A stretch of 64,000 nucleotides of DNA, taken from contig NZ_LT607412.1 of the NCBI RefSeq assembly GCF_900091455.1, positions 682,001 to 746,000 of the forward strand, in the 5' to 3' direction. Made by a program: the position numbers and the translations under genes. Of the stretch, positions 31,774 through 40,984 are shown piece after piece (positions within the stretch are counted from its first letter, which is position 1; the number at the start of each line of letters is the position of its first letter). Origin of the DNA: Micromonospora coriariae (GTDB lineage: Bacteria; Actinomycetota; Actinomycetes; Mycobacteriales; Micromonosporaceae). The notes under the pieces were generated by a model, which was not told the origin of the DNA, ran no database searches, and saw only the letters and a list, made by a program, of their open reading frames with translations.

Positions 31774-32577
31774 ATGAACGCAGACCGGATGGACCAGGAG
31801 ACCGCCGAGCGGCTGCTCGGCGGGTCCGTCGAGCCATCGGCCGGGCCACGACCTGTCGTGCTGCTGCTGACCGCGGCACGCGCCGCACCGCGCCCCGCGG
31901 AGCTCGCCGGTGAGGACGTCGCCGTGCTGGCCTTCCGCCGGGAGCGCCACGGCCGCCTCGGTCGCGAGCCCGCCCCGCAGGCCGGGGAAGACGTCACACC
32001 GGCCGGTCCCCGACCGACCGCCGGCCGTTCACGCGGCCTCGCCTGGTTCGGTGCCAGGGCCGCCGTGGCAGCCCTGGCCCTGGCCGTTGGCGGCGGGGTG
32101 GCGCTGGCCGCCACCAACGGCCCGGCGCCCCGCCGGCCGCGTCCGCCCACGGCCACCCCGGCGCCCGCCGATCCACCCGCCGCACCCGCCCCGACCACGG
32201 GTGGCGGGCAGCTCATATCGGACGCACCCGTGACGAGCGCACCGCTGCCGCCCGCCTCGGTGCCCCCTGACATGCGGGGCCAGTGCCGGGTGTACCAGGC
32301 GGTCGCCGCGGACGACCGCGGCCGCGCCCTCGACAACCCGGTCTTCTCCGGGCTGGTCGCCGCCGCCGGTGACCGGCAGCGGGTGGCCGGCTACTGCGTG
32401 CGGGTCCTGGCCGCCGAGCCGGCGCCGGACCGGGAGGCCAACGGGCGACCAGAGACCGCGCCGAGTCGGCGCAAGGAACCGCCCGGCCCCCTGGACAACC
32501 GGCCCACCCCCGCCGGACCGGACCGCACCGCACCGGGCAACGGCCGGCACTCCCCGCCGGGCGGCCCACCTACCTGA
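31774..32577 (+). CDS. Hypothetical single-pass membrane protein, anti-sigma-factor-like layout
   Basis: The 267-residue protein has a cytoplasmic N-terminal part ending in basic residues, one transmembrane helix (about residues 92-112, AAVAALALAVGGGVALAATN), a Pro/Ala/Thr-rich linker and an extracytoplasmic domain containing two cysteines (GQCRVYQAVA, VAGYCVRVLA). The layout recalls anti-sigma factors or membrane-tethered sensors, but no zinc-binding HxxxCxxC motif and no adjacent sigma gene are seen. A GAGGGACACGAG stretch precedes the ATG. Function is unknown. Confidence 0.65.
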   Translation: MNADRMDQETAERLLGGSVEPSAGPRPVVLLLTAARAAPRPAELAGEDVAVLAFRRERHGRLGREPAPQAGEDVTPAGPRPTAGRSRGLAWFGARAAVAALALAVGGGVALAATNGPAPRRPRPPTATPAPADPPAAPAPTTGGGQLISDAPVTSAPLPPASVPPDMRGQCRVYQAVAADDRGRALDNPVFSGLVAAAGDRQRVAGYCVRVLAAEPAPDREANGRPETAPSRRKEPPGPLDNRPTPAGPDRTAPGNGRHSPPGGPPT

Positions 32578-32652
32578 CCGGCCGGGACGCCCGCTGGCTG
32601 CTCCCCCGACCCGTGCGGCTCGTCCAGCCGAGCGGCGTCGCCCGTGGACTGA

Positions 32653-32658
32653 TAACTT
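32653..32658 (+). promoter_or_regulatory. -10 box for a leaderless Pr6Pr transcript
   Basis: TAACTT lies six bases before the ATG and there is no ribosome binding site. Confidence 0.5.
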
Positions 32659-32664
32659 GCCCCG

Positions 32665-33360
32665 ATGAGTCTGCGGCGGCGACGCGCGGCGGCGGTCCTG
32701 CGCCCGGCGGTGGTGCTCAGCGTGCTGGCCGGAATCGCACTCACCGCGCTCGGCCCGGCCACCGTCACCGGACTGCTGCCGTACTTCACAATCCAGAGCA
32801 ACGTGGCGGTCGGCGCTCTCGCGCTGTACGCCGGCCTCAACGCCTGGCGGGACCGGCCCGATCCCCCGTCGGCGCTACGCGGCGCGGTCACCCTCTACAT
32901 CACCATCACCGGCGTGGTCTACCACCTGGTGCTCGCCAACCCCGCCAGCCCGTTCGCGATGGCCCAGCCGGACCGGGCCGCCGGCGAGGCACTCGGCAAC
33001 CAACTGCTGCACACTGTCGTGCCGCTGCTGGCGGTCGCCGACTGGGTGCTGTTCGACAAGCGTGGCCGGCTGCGCCCGCGGTACGCGGCCTGGTGGCTGG
33101 CGTTTCCGCTGGCCTACCTCGGCTTCGCCCTGCTGCGGGGGCTGGTCGTGCACGGCTATCCGTACCCGTTCCTGGACGCGGGCGAGCTGGGCTACGCCGG
33201 GGTGGCGATCAGCGCGCTGTCCTTCGCCGTCGCGTTCTGGCTGCTCGGCCTGCTCTTCGTCGGCATCGACCGCACACTCTCGCGGCGTACCGCCACCCGA
33301 CCCACACCTACCGCACACAGTGATCAGGAAGTAGTCGTCACCGCCGACCGCGTGCCCTGA
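32665..33360 (+). CDS. Pr6Pr family membrane protein
   Basis: The 231-residue protein has six predicted membrane segments and the family features YFTIQSNVAVGALALYAGL (about 35-53), TGVVYHLVLA and LLHTVVPLLAVADWVLFD. Pr6Pr proteins are related to the FAR-17a/AIG1 fold of eukaryotic membrane hydrolases, but bacterial members have no proven role. Probably leaderless. Confidence 0.82.
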   Translation: MSLRRRRAAAVLRPAVVLSVLAGIALTALGPATVTGLLPYFTIQSNVAVGALALYAGLNAWRDRPDPPSALRGAVTLYITITGVVYHLVLANPASPFAMAQPDRAAGEALGNQLLHTVVPLLAVADWVLFDKRGRLRPRYAAWWLAFPLAYLGFALLRGLVVHGYPYPFLDAGELGYAGVAISALSFAVAFWLLGLLFVGIDRTLSRRTATRPTPTAHSDQEVVVTADRVP

Positions 33361-33375
33361 CGCACCCTCGCTGAC

Positions 33376-35457
33376 TCACCGAAGTCGACGACGGCCGGTG
33401 GACATGGGGGAACGGTCTCCGGCGTACGCGTCGGTGAGACCCCAACGGCCCGGGATGTCCAGCAGCTCGACCCTGCCGAAGCCCGCTGGCAGGGCCGGGT
33501 TGACCAGAAGGTTGTCGCCGGTGGGCCGCAGCCCCATCAGGGTGCCCAGCAGCATCAGCAGCGCGCCCGAGGACCACGACTGCGGGCGACCCGCCGCCGG
33601 CAGCTGGACGGGATACTTCGTGATACTGCGCTCGTAGCCGGCGATCAGCTCCGGCACCGCCCCGCCGAGCGTCTGCGCCATGTCGAAGATGCCGGCCGCG
33701 ATCCGGCCCGCGTGCGCGTCGAAGCGGTAATGCCGCAGCCCCGCCGCGATCACGGCGTTGTCCGACGGCCACACCGCCCCCAAATGTGAGCCCACCGGGT
33801 TGTACGGACGCTGCCCGGCGGCGAAGGTGCGCACCCCCCAACCGCTGAACAGCTGCGGGCCGAGCAGGTGCTCGGCGACCGCCTCGGCGCGGTCGTCCGC
33901 GACGATCCCGCTCCACAGCAGATGCCCGATGTTGGAGGAGAGCGCGTCGGTCGGCTCGCCGTACGGGTCCAGCGCCAACGCGTAGTACTCCCGTTCCGGC
34001 AACCAGAAGTCCCGGTTGAACCGGTCCTTCAGCTCCGCCGCCTCCCGCTCCAGCCGGTCGGCGTACCCGGGGTCGCCCCAGAACTCCCGGGCAAGCCGCG
34101 CGCCGCGCCGTTTCGCGTCGTACACGTAGCCCTGCAACTCGCAGGTGGCCCGGGGAAGCGCCGGTTTCCGGCCGCACGCGTCGGTGATCGCGTCCGGGGA
34201 GTTCTTCCAGCACTGGTTGATCAGTCCGTGCCGGTCGTTGCGACGCTGGTAGCGCAGGTACCCGTCGCCGGTCAGGTCGCCGTACTCGTCGATCCAGTCC
34301 AGTGCCATCCGGGCCGGGTGGCGCAGCTCGCGGACCAGGTCCGCGTCGCCGGACCAGCGCTCGTACTCGTCGAGCAGGACGACGAACAGCGGGGTGGTGT
34401 CCGCCGCGCCGTAGTACAGCACGTCCGGCCGGTCGGCGAACGCGGCCGACTCGCCGTAGCGGAGCTGCGCGAGGATCTTGCCCGGCTCCTCGTCGTGCTC
34501 GTCGTCGAGCTGACCGCCCTGCAACAGCGCCAGCAACCGCAGCGTCGCGGAGGCCAGCTCGGGAGTGAACGCGATGGTCTGCAGGCAGGTGAAGATGCTG
34601 TCCCGCCCGGAGAGTCCCATCGCCCACGGCAGGCCACCGACCGGCACCCGCGTGTCGTGCGCCAGCGGCAGGTAGCGCAGCGCCGCCAGGTCGGCCAGGC
34701 TGCCCCGGTAGGTCTCCTCCAGACCGTCCCGTTCGGCCACCAGCTGCGGGGCCCGGTCCATCCACGCCGCCAGATCCTCGCGCATCCCGACGCGTACGTG
34801 CTTCCGGTGTTCGTCCAGGTCCTTGCGCAGGTCCCGGCCGCCCTCGCCCTGGATGTTCATGGCGACGTGCAGGTCGGTCTCCCACGTCCCCTCGGGCTCG
34901 ATCCGGATCTGGAACGTCATTCCCCGCTCGTCCACGTCGGCGGGAGCCGTACTGCTGATGGTGGTTGTCCGGGCGAACCGCTCCCGCTCGTACCGCAGCA
35001 CGAGCTGGTTGCGCGCGGAGTCGGCGGCGACGCCGACGTCCCGTCGTCGCAGCTCATGGCCCTGAGCAACCTCGGCCAGGTCGGCGAGGTCGGCGAAGTC
35101 GTTGCCCATGTCCATCCGCACGGTGAACTCGGCCGGCTGCGCCGAGTGGTTGAGCAACGTGATGCGCTCATTGAAGCTGTCGTTGATCGAGCGGTGCCGG
35201 ATGACCGACACGTCGGCGTCGACGTAGTGACTCGCCGCGCCCGGGACCAGGAAGAACCGGGTCTCGAAGTACGTCATGTCGTCGCGGGAGAGCACGTTCA
35301 GCTCTTCCCCGCCGATACGCAGCACCCAGCGCGACAGGAAGCGGGTGTCGAACGAGAAGAGCCCGACCGGAGCGCCCGGGGTATCCACCACGTCGCCCTG
35401 CGCGTCGCTGATCGCGAAGGCGTTCCCCGCGATCACGTTCACAAGTCCCCGGCTCAC
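33376..35457 (-). CDS. Amylo-alpha-1,6-glucosidase / glycogen debranching-like protein
   Basis: The 693-residue protein combines an N-terminal GDE_N_bis-type beta domain (DTPGAPVGLFSFDTRFLSRW, about 24-43) with a six-hairpin glycosidase domain (LPWAMGLSGRDSIFTCLQTI, then DGYLRYQRR, NPVGSHLGAVWPSDNAVIAAGL). Relatives debranch glycogen or act on other alpha-glucosides in the cytoplasm. The GTG start overlaps the TGA of the SCP2-domain gene (GTGA) and has a GGAGGAG site, so the pair is translationally coupled. Actual substrate is uncertain. Confidence 0.87.
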   Translation of the reverse strand: MSRGLVNVIAGNAFAISDAQGDVVDTPGAPVGLFSFDTRFLSRWVLRIGGEELNVLSRDDMTYFETRFFLVPGAASHYVDADVSVIRHRSINDSFNERITLLNHSAQPAEFTVRMDMGNDFADLADLAEVAQGHELRRRDVGVAADSARNQLVLRYERERFARTTTISSTAPADVDERGMTFQIRIEPEGTWETDLHVAMNIQGEGGRDLRKDLDEHRKHVRVGMREDLAAWMDRAPQLVAERDGLEETYRGSLADLAALRYLPLAHDTRVPVGGLPWAMGLSGRDSIFTCLQTIAFTPELASATLRLLALLQGGQLDDEHDEEPGKILAQLRYGESAAFADRPDVLYYGAADTTPLFVVLLDEYERWSGDADLVRELRHPARMALDWIDEYGDLTGDGYLRYQRRNDRHGLINQCWKNSPDAITDACGRKPALPRATCELQGYVYDAKRRGARLAREFWGDPGYADRLEREAAELKDRFNRDFWLPEREYYALALDPYGEPTDALSSNIGHLLWSGIVADDRAEAVAEHLLGPQLFSGWGVRTFAAGQRPYNPVGSHLGAVWPSDNAVIAAGLRHYRFDAHAGRIAAGIFDMAQTLGGAVPELIAGYERSITKYPVQLPAAGRPQSWSSGALLMLLGTLMGLRPTGDNLLVNPALPAGFGRVELLDIPGRWGLTDAYAGDRSPMSTGRRRLR

Positions 35458-35843
35458 TGCCGCTCCTCCCGCCCGGCCATGGCGGCCCGACCCAGCTCAC
35501 GCGGATGGCGGGCACCGGCCGACCCGGGAAAGATGCGCCGCAGCAGCATCAGCAGCTGCATGTTTCCCCGCGCGGTCAGCTCGTTGCGCAGCAGCGCCAT
35601 CGCCACGTGGGTCTCCCCGCTCGCCAACCGGTCGAAGACCTCCGGGGCGGCCCGGATGACCAGGTCCGCCTCGTCGCTCGACTTGGTCACCCGCACGTGC
35701 TGGTCGGCGACGGTCAGGTACCAGTGCTCGGTGTGGCCGTCCTCGCGCGCGTCCAGCCGGAGTGTCCCGGAGGTCGTCTCCGGCAGGTCGCCACGCCGGC
35801 CGGAGTCCAGCTGTCGCAGGTGTTCCCCCACTGTCGTACCCAT
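35454..35843 (-). CDS. SCP2 sterol-binding domain protein
   Basis: The 129-residue protein is a single SCP2-like lipid-binding domain, recognisable from WYLTVADQHVRVTKSSDEADLVIRA, the family's strand pattern, and VFDRLASGETHVAMALLRNELTARGN, the typical GxxxxxxAxxxGxLxxxG-like helix region. A GGAGGGAGGGG site precedes the ATG. Its coupling to a glycosidase gene is unusual. It could bind a hydrophobic ligand or act as a partner of that enzyme; this is inference. Confidence 0.8.
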   Translation of the reverse strand: MGTTVGEHLRQLDSGRRGDLPETTSGTLRLDAREDGHTEHWYLTVADQHVRVTKSSDEADLVIRAAPEVFDRLASGETHVAMALLRNELTARGNMQLLMLLRRIFPGSAGARHPRELGRAAMAGREERQ

Positions 35844-35955
35844 CACGTCCCCTCCCTCCGCTTCCCCGCAGGATCCCCCGCTACGGGGTGAGGCCGGCTC
35901 ACCCGTACCGGGTGACCACCGGCGCGTGCCGGGAGCCCGGCGGACGCCCTTGCGG

Positions 35956-36465
35956 TCAGTCGGCTCCGATCAGGCCGCGGACGTAGCTGGCCTGCCCGAC
36001 GTGTTGCAGGTCGTCCTCGGCGACGCTGACCAGCCGGACGCCGAGGGTGACCGGTGGATCCCACGCCTCGTCGACCACGCGGTCCAGGTCCGCCGGACGC
36101 AGACCGGCCAGGAACAGTCGGGTCCGTTCCGAGACCGCCTCGTAGTAGTCGATCAGCGCCTGCGCGCTCTCCGGCCGCACCGCCGCGACCTGTGCGGGCG
36201 AATGGCCGTAGCCGGTGTCGTCCGGGTCGGCGGTGAGCCCGAACCGTCCCGCCCAGTCCCCACTCACCCAGACCTGGTCGGTGTCGAGCAGGTCGGCGAC
36301 GTGATCGTCCTGGACGCGGGTCAGGTGCCAGACCAGCCAGCCGATCGTGTTGGCGCCCGGACCGGGCGCCCGGTGCAGCTGCTCGGGGGTGAGGCCGTCG
36401 ACCGCCGCGCGAACGAGGTCGGGCAGGCGGTCGTACGCCTCGGTCAGCAGGTCACTCACGTCCAC
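35956..36465 (-). CDS. DinB/DUF664 family protein
   Basis: The 169-residue protein belongs to the same four-helix DinB-like superfamily as the product at 31147. It shows LLTEAYDRLPDLVRAAVDGL at the N-terminus, NTIGWLVWHLTRVQDDHVADL with the metal histidines (about 40-60), and DLQHVGQASYVRGLIG at the end. The GTG start has AGGAGG eight bases upstream. It is divergent from the 2H phosphoesterase gene. Cofactor and substrate are unknown. Confidence 0.85.
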   Translation of the reverse strand: MDVSDLLTEAYDRLPDLVRAAVDGLTPEQLHRAPGPGANTIGWLVWHLTRVQDDHVADLLDTDQVWVSGDWAGRFGLTADPDDTGYGHSPAQVAAVRPESAQALIDYYEAVSERTRLFLAGLRPADLDRVVDEAWDPPVTLGVRLVSVAEDDLQHVGQASYVRGLIGAD

Positions 36466-36531
36466 GGGTCACGCCTCCTGGTCTTGTTTCCGATCAGGTA
36501 CCGCCGGGGTCGTCGGACAAACCTCTGCCGT

Positions 36532-36537
36532 TACGGT
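36532..36537 (+). promoter_or_regulatory. -10 box for a leaderless 2H phosphoesterase transcript
   Basis: TACGGT lies six bases before the GTG start, with no ribosome binding site. Confidence 0.55.
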
Positions 36538-36543
36538 GATCAC

Positions 36544-37059
36544 GTGGTCGCCGCGTTGGAGCTGTATCTGGATCCGGACGCCACCCGGCGGATCCGGGTG
36601 CTCTGGGACGCGCTGGAGGCCGAGGGCGTGCAGAGCATGCGTTCGCTGCTGGAGCAGCGCCACCGCCCGCACGTCTCGCTCGCGGTGGCGCCCCGCTTCG
36701 ACCCCGAGCAGGTCGCCGCGGCGCTGCGCGGCACGATCGTGGCCACACCGCTGCGGCTCGACTTCCAGCACGCCGGCCAGTTCGTCGGCCGGGTGCTGTG
36801 GCTCGGCCCGACGGTCACCCCGGAGTTGCTGGCGCACCACCGGCTGGTGCACGACCGGCTGGCCGCTGCCGGCATCACCCTGGTCGAGCACTACCAGCCG
36901 GGACGCTGGGTGCCGCACTGCACCCTCTCCATGCGGGTACCGAACGTGCTGATGGCCGCCGCGGTGCGCCGCTGCCTGGAGGTGCTGCCGGTGGCCGCGA
37001 CAGTGGTCGGCGCGGCGCTCACCGACCACGCCCGCGGCATCGCCCACCCGCTGCCCTGA
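36544..37059 (+). CDS. 2'-5' RNA ligase family protein (2H phosphoesterase)
   Basis: The 171-residue protein carries the two catalytic H-x-[ST]-h motifs of the 2H superfamily: HVSLAV (His near 43) and HCTLSM (His near 125). The spacing and length match bacterial LigT/2'-5' RNA ligase-like proteins, which cleave or form cyclic phosphate bonds in RNA or nucleotides. The GTG start is likely leaderless. Substrate is unknown. Confidence 0.85.
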   Translation: MVAALELYLDPDATRRIRVLWDALEAEGVQSMRSLLEQRHRPHVSLAVAPRFDPEQVAAALRGTIVATPLRLDFQHAGQFVGRVLWLGPTVTPELLAHHRLVHDRLAAAGITLVEHYQPGRWVPHCTLSMRVPNVLMAAAVRRCLEVLPVAATVVGAALTDHARGIAHPLP

Positions 37060-37244
37060 CCCCACCGCACCGGACGGCGAGAGTCGGGAAACCGAAAACC
37101 AGGGGTACGGACGAGCCCGGGCGTGCGATGGTGCGAGATGGCTGCTGTACCGGTGGCGATCTGCCCGCACGCGGATGGCCCGGCCGGAGGCGCGGGCGTA
37201 CGTCGCGCGGCCCGGGGCGGCTTCGACGAGGAGAGGCAGTGCCC

Positions 37245-37430
37245 ATGCAGGCTCAGCGCAGGCCACCGCGTACCGAGCGGAGCCAGACCCGGGACGACCG
37301 GACCGGCGGCGGCATGACCGGAGCGGCCACGCCGCTGACCATCTGGGCCGCTGCCGTGCTGCTCGGCCGGATCGGCGCCGGCGACGACGACAGCGAGGAC
37401 GAGCGGCACATCCTGCGTGGCATCGAGTGA
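37245..37430 (+). CDS. Small hypothetical protein
   Basis: The 61-residue product has a basic polar N-terminus, a short hydrophobic centre (TPLTIWAAAVLLGRIGAG) and an acidic C-terminus (DDDSEDERH). GGAGAGG lies about nine bases before the ATG; a GTG two codons upstream is also possible. No family is recognised. Confidence 0.5.
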   Translation: MQAQRRPPRTERSQTRDDRTGGGMTGAATPLTIWAAAVLLGRIGAGDDDSEDERHILRGIE

Positions 37431-37445
37431 CCCTCGCCGGTCCGG

Positions 37446-38576
37446 TCACAGCCAGCCGCGCCGCTTGAAGACCAGGTAGAGGCTGCCGCAGACCACGGCC
37501 ATCAGCAGGAGCGCGAACAGGTAGCCGTAGCGCCAGTTCAGCTCCGGCATGTGCACGAAGTTCATTCCGTACACAGTGCCGATCAGCGTGGGCGCGAACA
37601 GGATCGCAGCCCACGAGGAGACCTTCTTCAGCTCCTCGTTCTGCGCGTAGCTGGCCGCGGTGAGGCTGCGCATCTCCTCGTTCTGCTGCTGTGAGACGAG
37701 GGTGGCGTTGACGGTGAGGATGTTCTGCAGCAGATGCCGGAAGCCGTCCACCCGCTCCACCACCTGGGTGAGGTGGTCAATCACGTCCCGCAGGTAGCGG
37801 CGCAGTTCCTCGTCGGTGCCGTAACCGCCGGCGCCGGCAGCGAGCGCGTCGAGCACGGTGAGCAGCGGACGGGCGGCCCGCTGGAACTGGATGACCTCGC
37901 GGCTGAGCCCGTAGATGCGCCGGCTGGCGTTCGGGTCGCCGCCGAAGACCTCGGTCTCGATCTCGTCGATGTCGTTCTCCAACCCGGCCACCACCGGCGC
38001 GTAACCGTCGACCACCTGGTCGAGGATCGCGTACAGGATCACCTCCGGGCCCTGGGCGAGCATCTGCGCGTCGGCCTCCAGTCGCCGCCGCACCGCGGCC
38101 AGGTCCGGTGCCTCGCCGTGCCGGACGGTGACCACGAACCCGGGCCCGATGAACAGGTGCAGCTCGGAGAACTCGACCTCTTCCCGCAGGTCGTCGTACC
38201 GGGCGGCGCGCAGCACCACGAAGAGCGTGTGCCCGTACCGTTCCAGCTTGGGCCGTTGGTGGGCGTTGATCGCGTCCTCCACCGCCAGGTCGTGCAGCCG
38301 GAACTCCCGGGCCAGCGAGGTGATCTGGTCGATGTCGGGCCGGTACAACCCGATCCAGGCCATCGCGTCGCGCTGCTCCTGCAGGCAGCGGTACGTCTCG
38401 GCGAGGCCGTCAGGTGACGCGAACCGGTGCCCACGGATGTAGACGGCGCTGTCCACCAGGCCGCCGGTGGGCGGCGCGGGCGGCTTCACCCGCGGTGGCT
38501 GGCCGACGCGGACCTCGTGCTCATCGAGCCGGCGGCCGAAGCCACCGCCCGGGCGGAACCGACGGCCGCCGACCAT
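37446..38576 (-). CDS. corA: CorA family divalent cation transporter
   Basis: The 376-residue protein has a large N-terminal cytoplasmic domain, a long stalk helix and two C-terminal membrane helices. The selectivity motif GMN is present in [19 protein letters not shown] and the basic end KRRGWL follows the second helix, as in CorA channels that import Mg2+ (also Co2+ or Ni2+). The ATG at 38576 has GGAGG upstream; the frame is open further. It is divergent from the APC transporter, with a structured region between them. Confidence 0.92.
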   Translation of the reverse strand: MVGGRRFRPGGGFGRRLDEHEVRVGQPPRVKPPAPPTGGLVDSAVYIRGHRFASPDGLAETYRCLQEQRDAMAWIGLYRPDIDQITSLAREFRLHDLAVEDAINAHQRPKLERYGHTLFVVLRAARYDDLREEVEFSELHLFIGPGFVVTVRHGEAPDLAAVRRRLEADAQMLAQGPEVILYAILDQVVDGYAPVVAGLENDIDEIETEVFGGDPNASRRIYGLSREVIQFQRAARPLLTVLDALAAGAGGYGTDEELRRYLRDVIDHLTQVVERVDGFRHLLQNILTVNATLVSQQQNEEMRSLTAASYAQNEELKKVSSWAAILFAPTLIGTVYGMNFVHMPELNWRYGYLFALLLMAVVCGSLYLVFKRRGWL

Positions 38577-38611
38577 GACCCGCTCCCTCCCCGGACGCAC
38601 ACCCGGCGGCT

Positions 38612-38638
38612 GCCCCGAACCGTCGGACTGTTCGGGGC
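38612..38638. promoter_or_regulatory. Hairpin upstream of corA
   Basis: GCCCCGAAC and GTTCGGGGC are perfect 9-bp arms around a nine-base loop, 36 nt upstream of the corA start. It could be a leader stem or an operator. It is too small to be an M-box Mg2+ riboswitch. Confidence 0.45.
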
Positions 38639-38695
38639 GGGACGCCGGGAGGCGCTGCTTCCCCCATGTCCCCGGCCCGAAACCCACGACGCGCC

Positions 38696-38762
38696 GTCCG
38701 CCAGGGTGCCCGGGCGGGCGGGTTCCCCGCACTGGCGGACCCGCCCGGGCCTGCTGGCGGAT
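38696..38762 (+). promoter_or_regulatory. Interlocked inverted repeats upstream of the APC transporter
   Basis: GTCCGCCAG (38696-38704) pairs with CTGGCGGAC (38732-38740), and GCCCGGGCGGG (38708-38718) pairs with CCCGCCCGGGC (38740-38750), in an a-b-a'-b' order that allows a pseudoknot. A second partner CTGGCGGAT (38754-38762) competes for the first arm. This may be a structured 5' leader with alternative folds; no known RNA family is matched. Confidence 0.4.
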
Positions 38763-38801
38763 ACTCGCGATGACCGTGGGCGGATGACGGGGGAAGCGCC
38801 G

Positions 38802-40754
38802 ATGGAGGTCGACAGGCGCGCCGGCCGCCGAACCGGTCGGCTGCGGGCGTGGCTGTTCGACGGCGCTTCGGAGCAGGCGGTGCAGCGGCACGGCCCGCAC
38901 GGGCGCCCGCCGGAACATCGCCGCCACTCATGGTGGAAGGTGATGTGCCTGACCGGCGTCGACTACTTCTCGACCCTCGGCTACCAGCCGGGCATCGCCG
39001 CGCTGGCCGCCGGCGCGCTCTCCCCGGTGGCGACCCTGGTGCTGGTGCTGGTGACCCTGCTGGGTGCGCTGCCGGTCTACCGGCGGGTGGCGGTGGAGAG
39101 CCCGCACGGCGAGGGCTCCATAGCGATGCTGGTACGCCTGCTGAGCTACTGGCCGGGCAAGCTGTTCGTGCTGGTGCTGCTCGGTTTCGCGGCCACCGAC
39201 TTCATCATCACCATCACCCTCTCCGCGGCCGACGCGACCGCGCACATCGACGAGAACCCGTTCTGGCCGACCGGGCTCAGGGGACACGAGGTCCTGCTCA
39301 CGCTGCTGTTGGTGGCGCTGCTGGGCGCGGTGTTCCTCAAGGGGTTCGGCGAGGCCATCGGGATCGCCGTCGTCCTGGTCGCGGTCTACCTGAGCCTGAA
39401 CGCGGTGGTGATCGCCGTCGGTCTGTGGCGGGTGGTGACGCATCCGAGCGCGGTCGCGGACTGGACCAGCGCACTGACCACCAGCCACGGCGATCCCCTG
39501 CTGGTGATCGGGCTCTCGCTGCTGGTGTTCCCGAAGTTGGCGCTGGGCCTGTCCGGCTTCGAGACCGGGGTGGCGGTGATGCCGCACATCCGCGGGGATC
39601 GGCGGGACTCTGAGGACCAGCCGCTGGGCCGCATCCGCGGCGCGCGACGACTGCTCACCACCGCGGCTGTGATCATGAGTGTCTTCCTGGTCACCAGCAG
39701 CGTGACCACCACCGTCCTGATCCCGCCCGAGGCGTTCCAGCCGGGCGGGCCGGCGAACGGCCGGGCGCTGTCCTACCTGGCGCACGAGTACCTCGGTGAG
39801 GTGTTCGGCACGGTCTACGACCTGTCCACCATCGGCATCCTCTGGTTCGCGGGGGCCTCGGCGATGGCCGGGCTGCTCAACCTCGTACCCCGGTACCTGC
39901 CCCGCTACGGCATGGCGCCGACCTGGGCCCGGGCCGTACGGCCACTGGTGCTGGTCTTCACAGCGGTGGCGTTCCTGATCACGGTCGCCTTCGGGGCGAG
40001 CGTGGACGCGCAGGGCGGCGCGTACGCCACAGGTGTCCTGGTGTTGATCACCTCGGCGACGACGGCGGTGACCCTCGCGGCGCGGCGGCGGCGCCAGCGC
40101 GGCCGGACTGTCGCGTTCGGGGTCATCGCGATCGTCTTTCTCTACACCACGGCGGCGAACGTGGTGGAACGTCCCGACGGCGTGAAGATCGCGGCCTGCT
40201 TCATCGGCGGGATCATCGTGGTGTCGGTGCTGTCCCGGCTGGTGCGGGCCTTCGAGCTCCGGGTCGACCGGGTTGAGCTGGACTCCGAGGCCACCCGGCT
40301 CATCGACGAGTGCGGCGGGCGTCGCATCCGCCTCATCGCGCACGAGCCGGCCACCCGGGACCGCGCGGAGTACCGCGACAAGCTCGCCCAGACCGTGGCG
40401 GACAACGACTTCCCGGCCGACAGCGCCGTGATCTTCGTCGAGGTGACGGTCACCGACCCGTCGGACTTCGAGACCGAGCTGCTGATCCGCGGCAGCGTGG
40501 AGCACGACCGGTACCCGGTGCTCAGCCTGGCCAGTTCCTCGGTGCCCAGCGCGGTGGCCGCCCTGCTGCTGGACATCCGCGACCGGGCGGGGCGGTGCCC
40601 ACACATCTACTTCGAGTGGACCGAGGGGAAACCGGGCGGAAACTTCCTGCGCTACCTGGCGTTCGGTCACGGCGAGATCGCCCCGGTCACCCGGGAGATC
40701 CTGCGCCGCCAGGAACCCGACCCGCGCCGGCGTCCGCACGTGCACGCCAGCTGA
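38802..40754 (+). CDS. APC superfamily permease with C-terminal cytosolic domain
   Basis: The roughly 650-residue protein has a basic N-terminus, about twelve membrane segments (from [21 protein letters not shown]) and a C-terminal soluble domain of about 150 residues (from [17 protein letters not shown]). The layout resembles KimA/KUP-like K+ uptake and amino-acid transporters of the APC fold, but the substrate cannot be assigned. GGGGGAA before the ATG at 38802 favours this start; an in-frame ATG at 38784 is possible. It is divergent from corA, which could suggest coordinated cation uptake. Confidence 0.8.
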   Translation: MEVDRRAGRRTGRLRAWLFDGASEQAVQRHGPHGRPPEHRRHSWWKVMCLTGVDYFSTLGYQPGIAALAAGALSPVATLVLVLVTLLGALPVYRRVAVESPHGEGSIAMLVRLLSYWPGKLFVLVLLGFAATDFIITITLSAADATAHIDENPFWPTGLRGHEVLLTLLLVALLGAVFLKGFGEAIGIAVVLVAVYLSLNAVVIAVGLWRVVTHPSAVADWTSALTTSHGDPLLVIGLSLLVFPKLALGLSGFETGVAVMPHIRGDRRDSEDQPLGRIRGARRLLTTAAVIMSVFLVTSSVTTTVLIPPEAFQPGGPANGRALSYLAHEYLGEVFGTVYDLSTIGILWFAGASAMAGLLNLVPRYLPRYGMAPTWARAVRPLVLVFTAVAFLITVAFGASVDAQGGAYATGVLVLITSATTAVTLAARRRRQRGRTVAFGVIAIVFLYTTAANVVERPDGVKIAACFIGGIIVVSVLSRLVRAFELRVDRVELDSEATRLIDECGGRRIRLIAHEPATRDRAEYRDKLAQTVADNDFPADSAVIFVEVTVTDPSDFETELLIRGSVEHDRYPVLSLASSSVPSAVAALLLDIRDRAGRCPHIYFEWTEGKPGGNFLRYLAFGHGEIAPVTREILRRQEPDPRRRPHVHAS

Positions 40755-40802
40755 CCTGCCGACCGGACGCCCGTCGCGGACGGTGAGCGTGGTCATAACG
40801 AC

Positions 40803-40833
40803 TGGACGATCCACCTCCCCGGGCTGCTAGCCT
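40803..40833 (+). promoter_or_regulatory. Promoter of the SAM-IV/leader/ABC operon
   Basis: TGGACG and TAGCCT (40828-40833) are 19 nt apart. The -10 box lies seven bases before the first nucleotide of the riboswitch, so transcription should start at the aptamer's 5' edge. Confidence 0.5.
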
Positions 40834-40840
40834 CGGCGCA

Positions 40841-40950
40841 GGTCATGAGCGCCAGCGCGAAGCCCCGGCTCGCTGGCCGGCAACCCTCCTCCGCGGTGGG
40901 GTGCCCCGGGTGAAGACCAGGCACCGGCACGACGTCGGTGCAAGCGTGGC
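40841..40950 (+). promoter_or_regulatory. SAM-IV riboswitch
   Basis: The element starts GGTCATGAGCGCCAGCG and contains AAGCCCCGGC, GCTGGCCGGCAACCCTCC, GCGGTGGGGTGCCCCGGGTG and GAAGACC, which match the actinobacterial SAM-IV family in order and spacing. P1 is GGTC (40841-40844) with GACC (40915-40918). The following hairpin GCACCG/CGGTGC (40921-40941) and CAAGCG complete the core. Binding of S-adenosylmethionine normally lowers downstream expression in this class; that direction is family knowledge. Confidence 0.93.
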
Positions 40951-40984
40951 CTGGCACCCAGGTCAGCACAGACCCGGGAGAACC

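Noticed and set aside
33868..37059. A 1063-codon open frame on the plus strand
   Set aside because: It runs antisense across the debranching enzyme, SCP2 and DinB genes and has no recognisable domain except its last 171 codons, which are the 2H phosphoesterase with its own start at 36544. The rest is a GC-bias shadow.
38577..38801. M-box (ykoK) magnesium riboswitch upstream of corA
   Set aside because: I saw none of the conserved M-box blocks; only simple inverted repeats.
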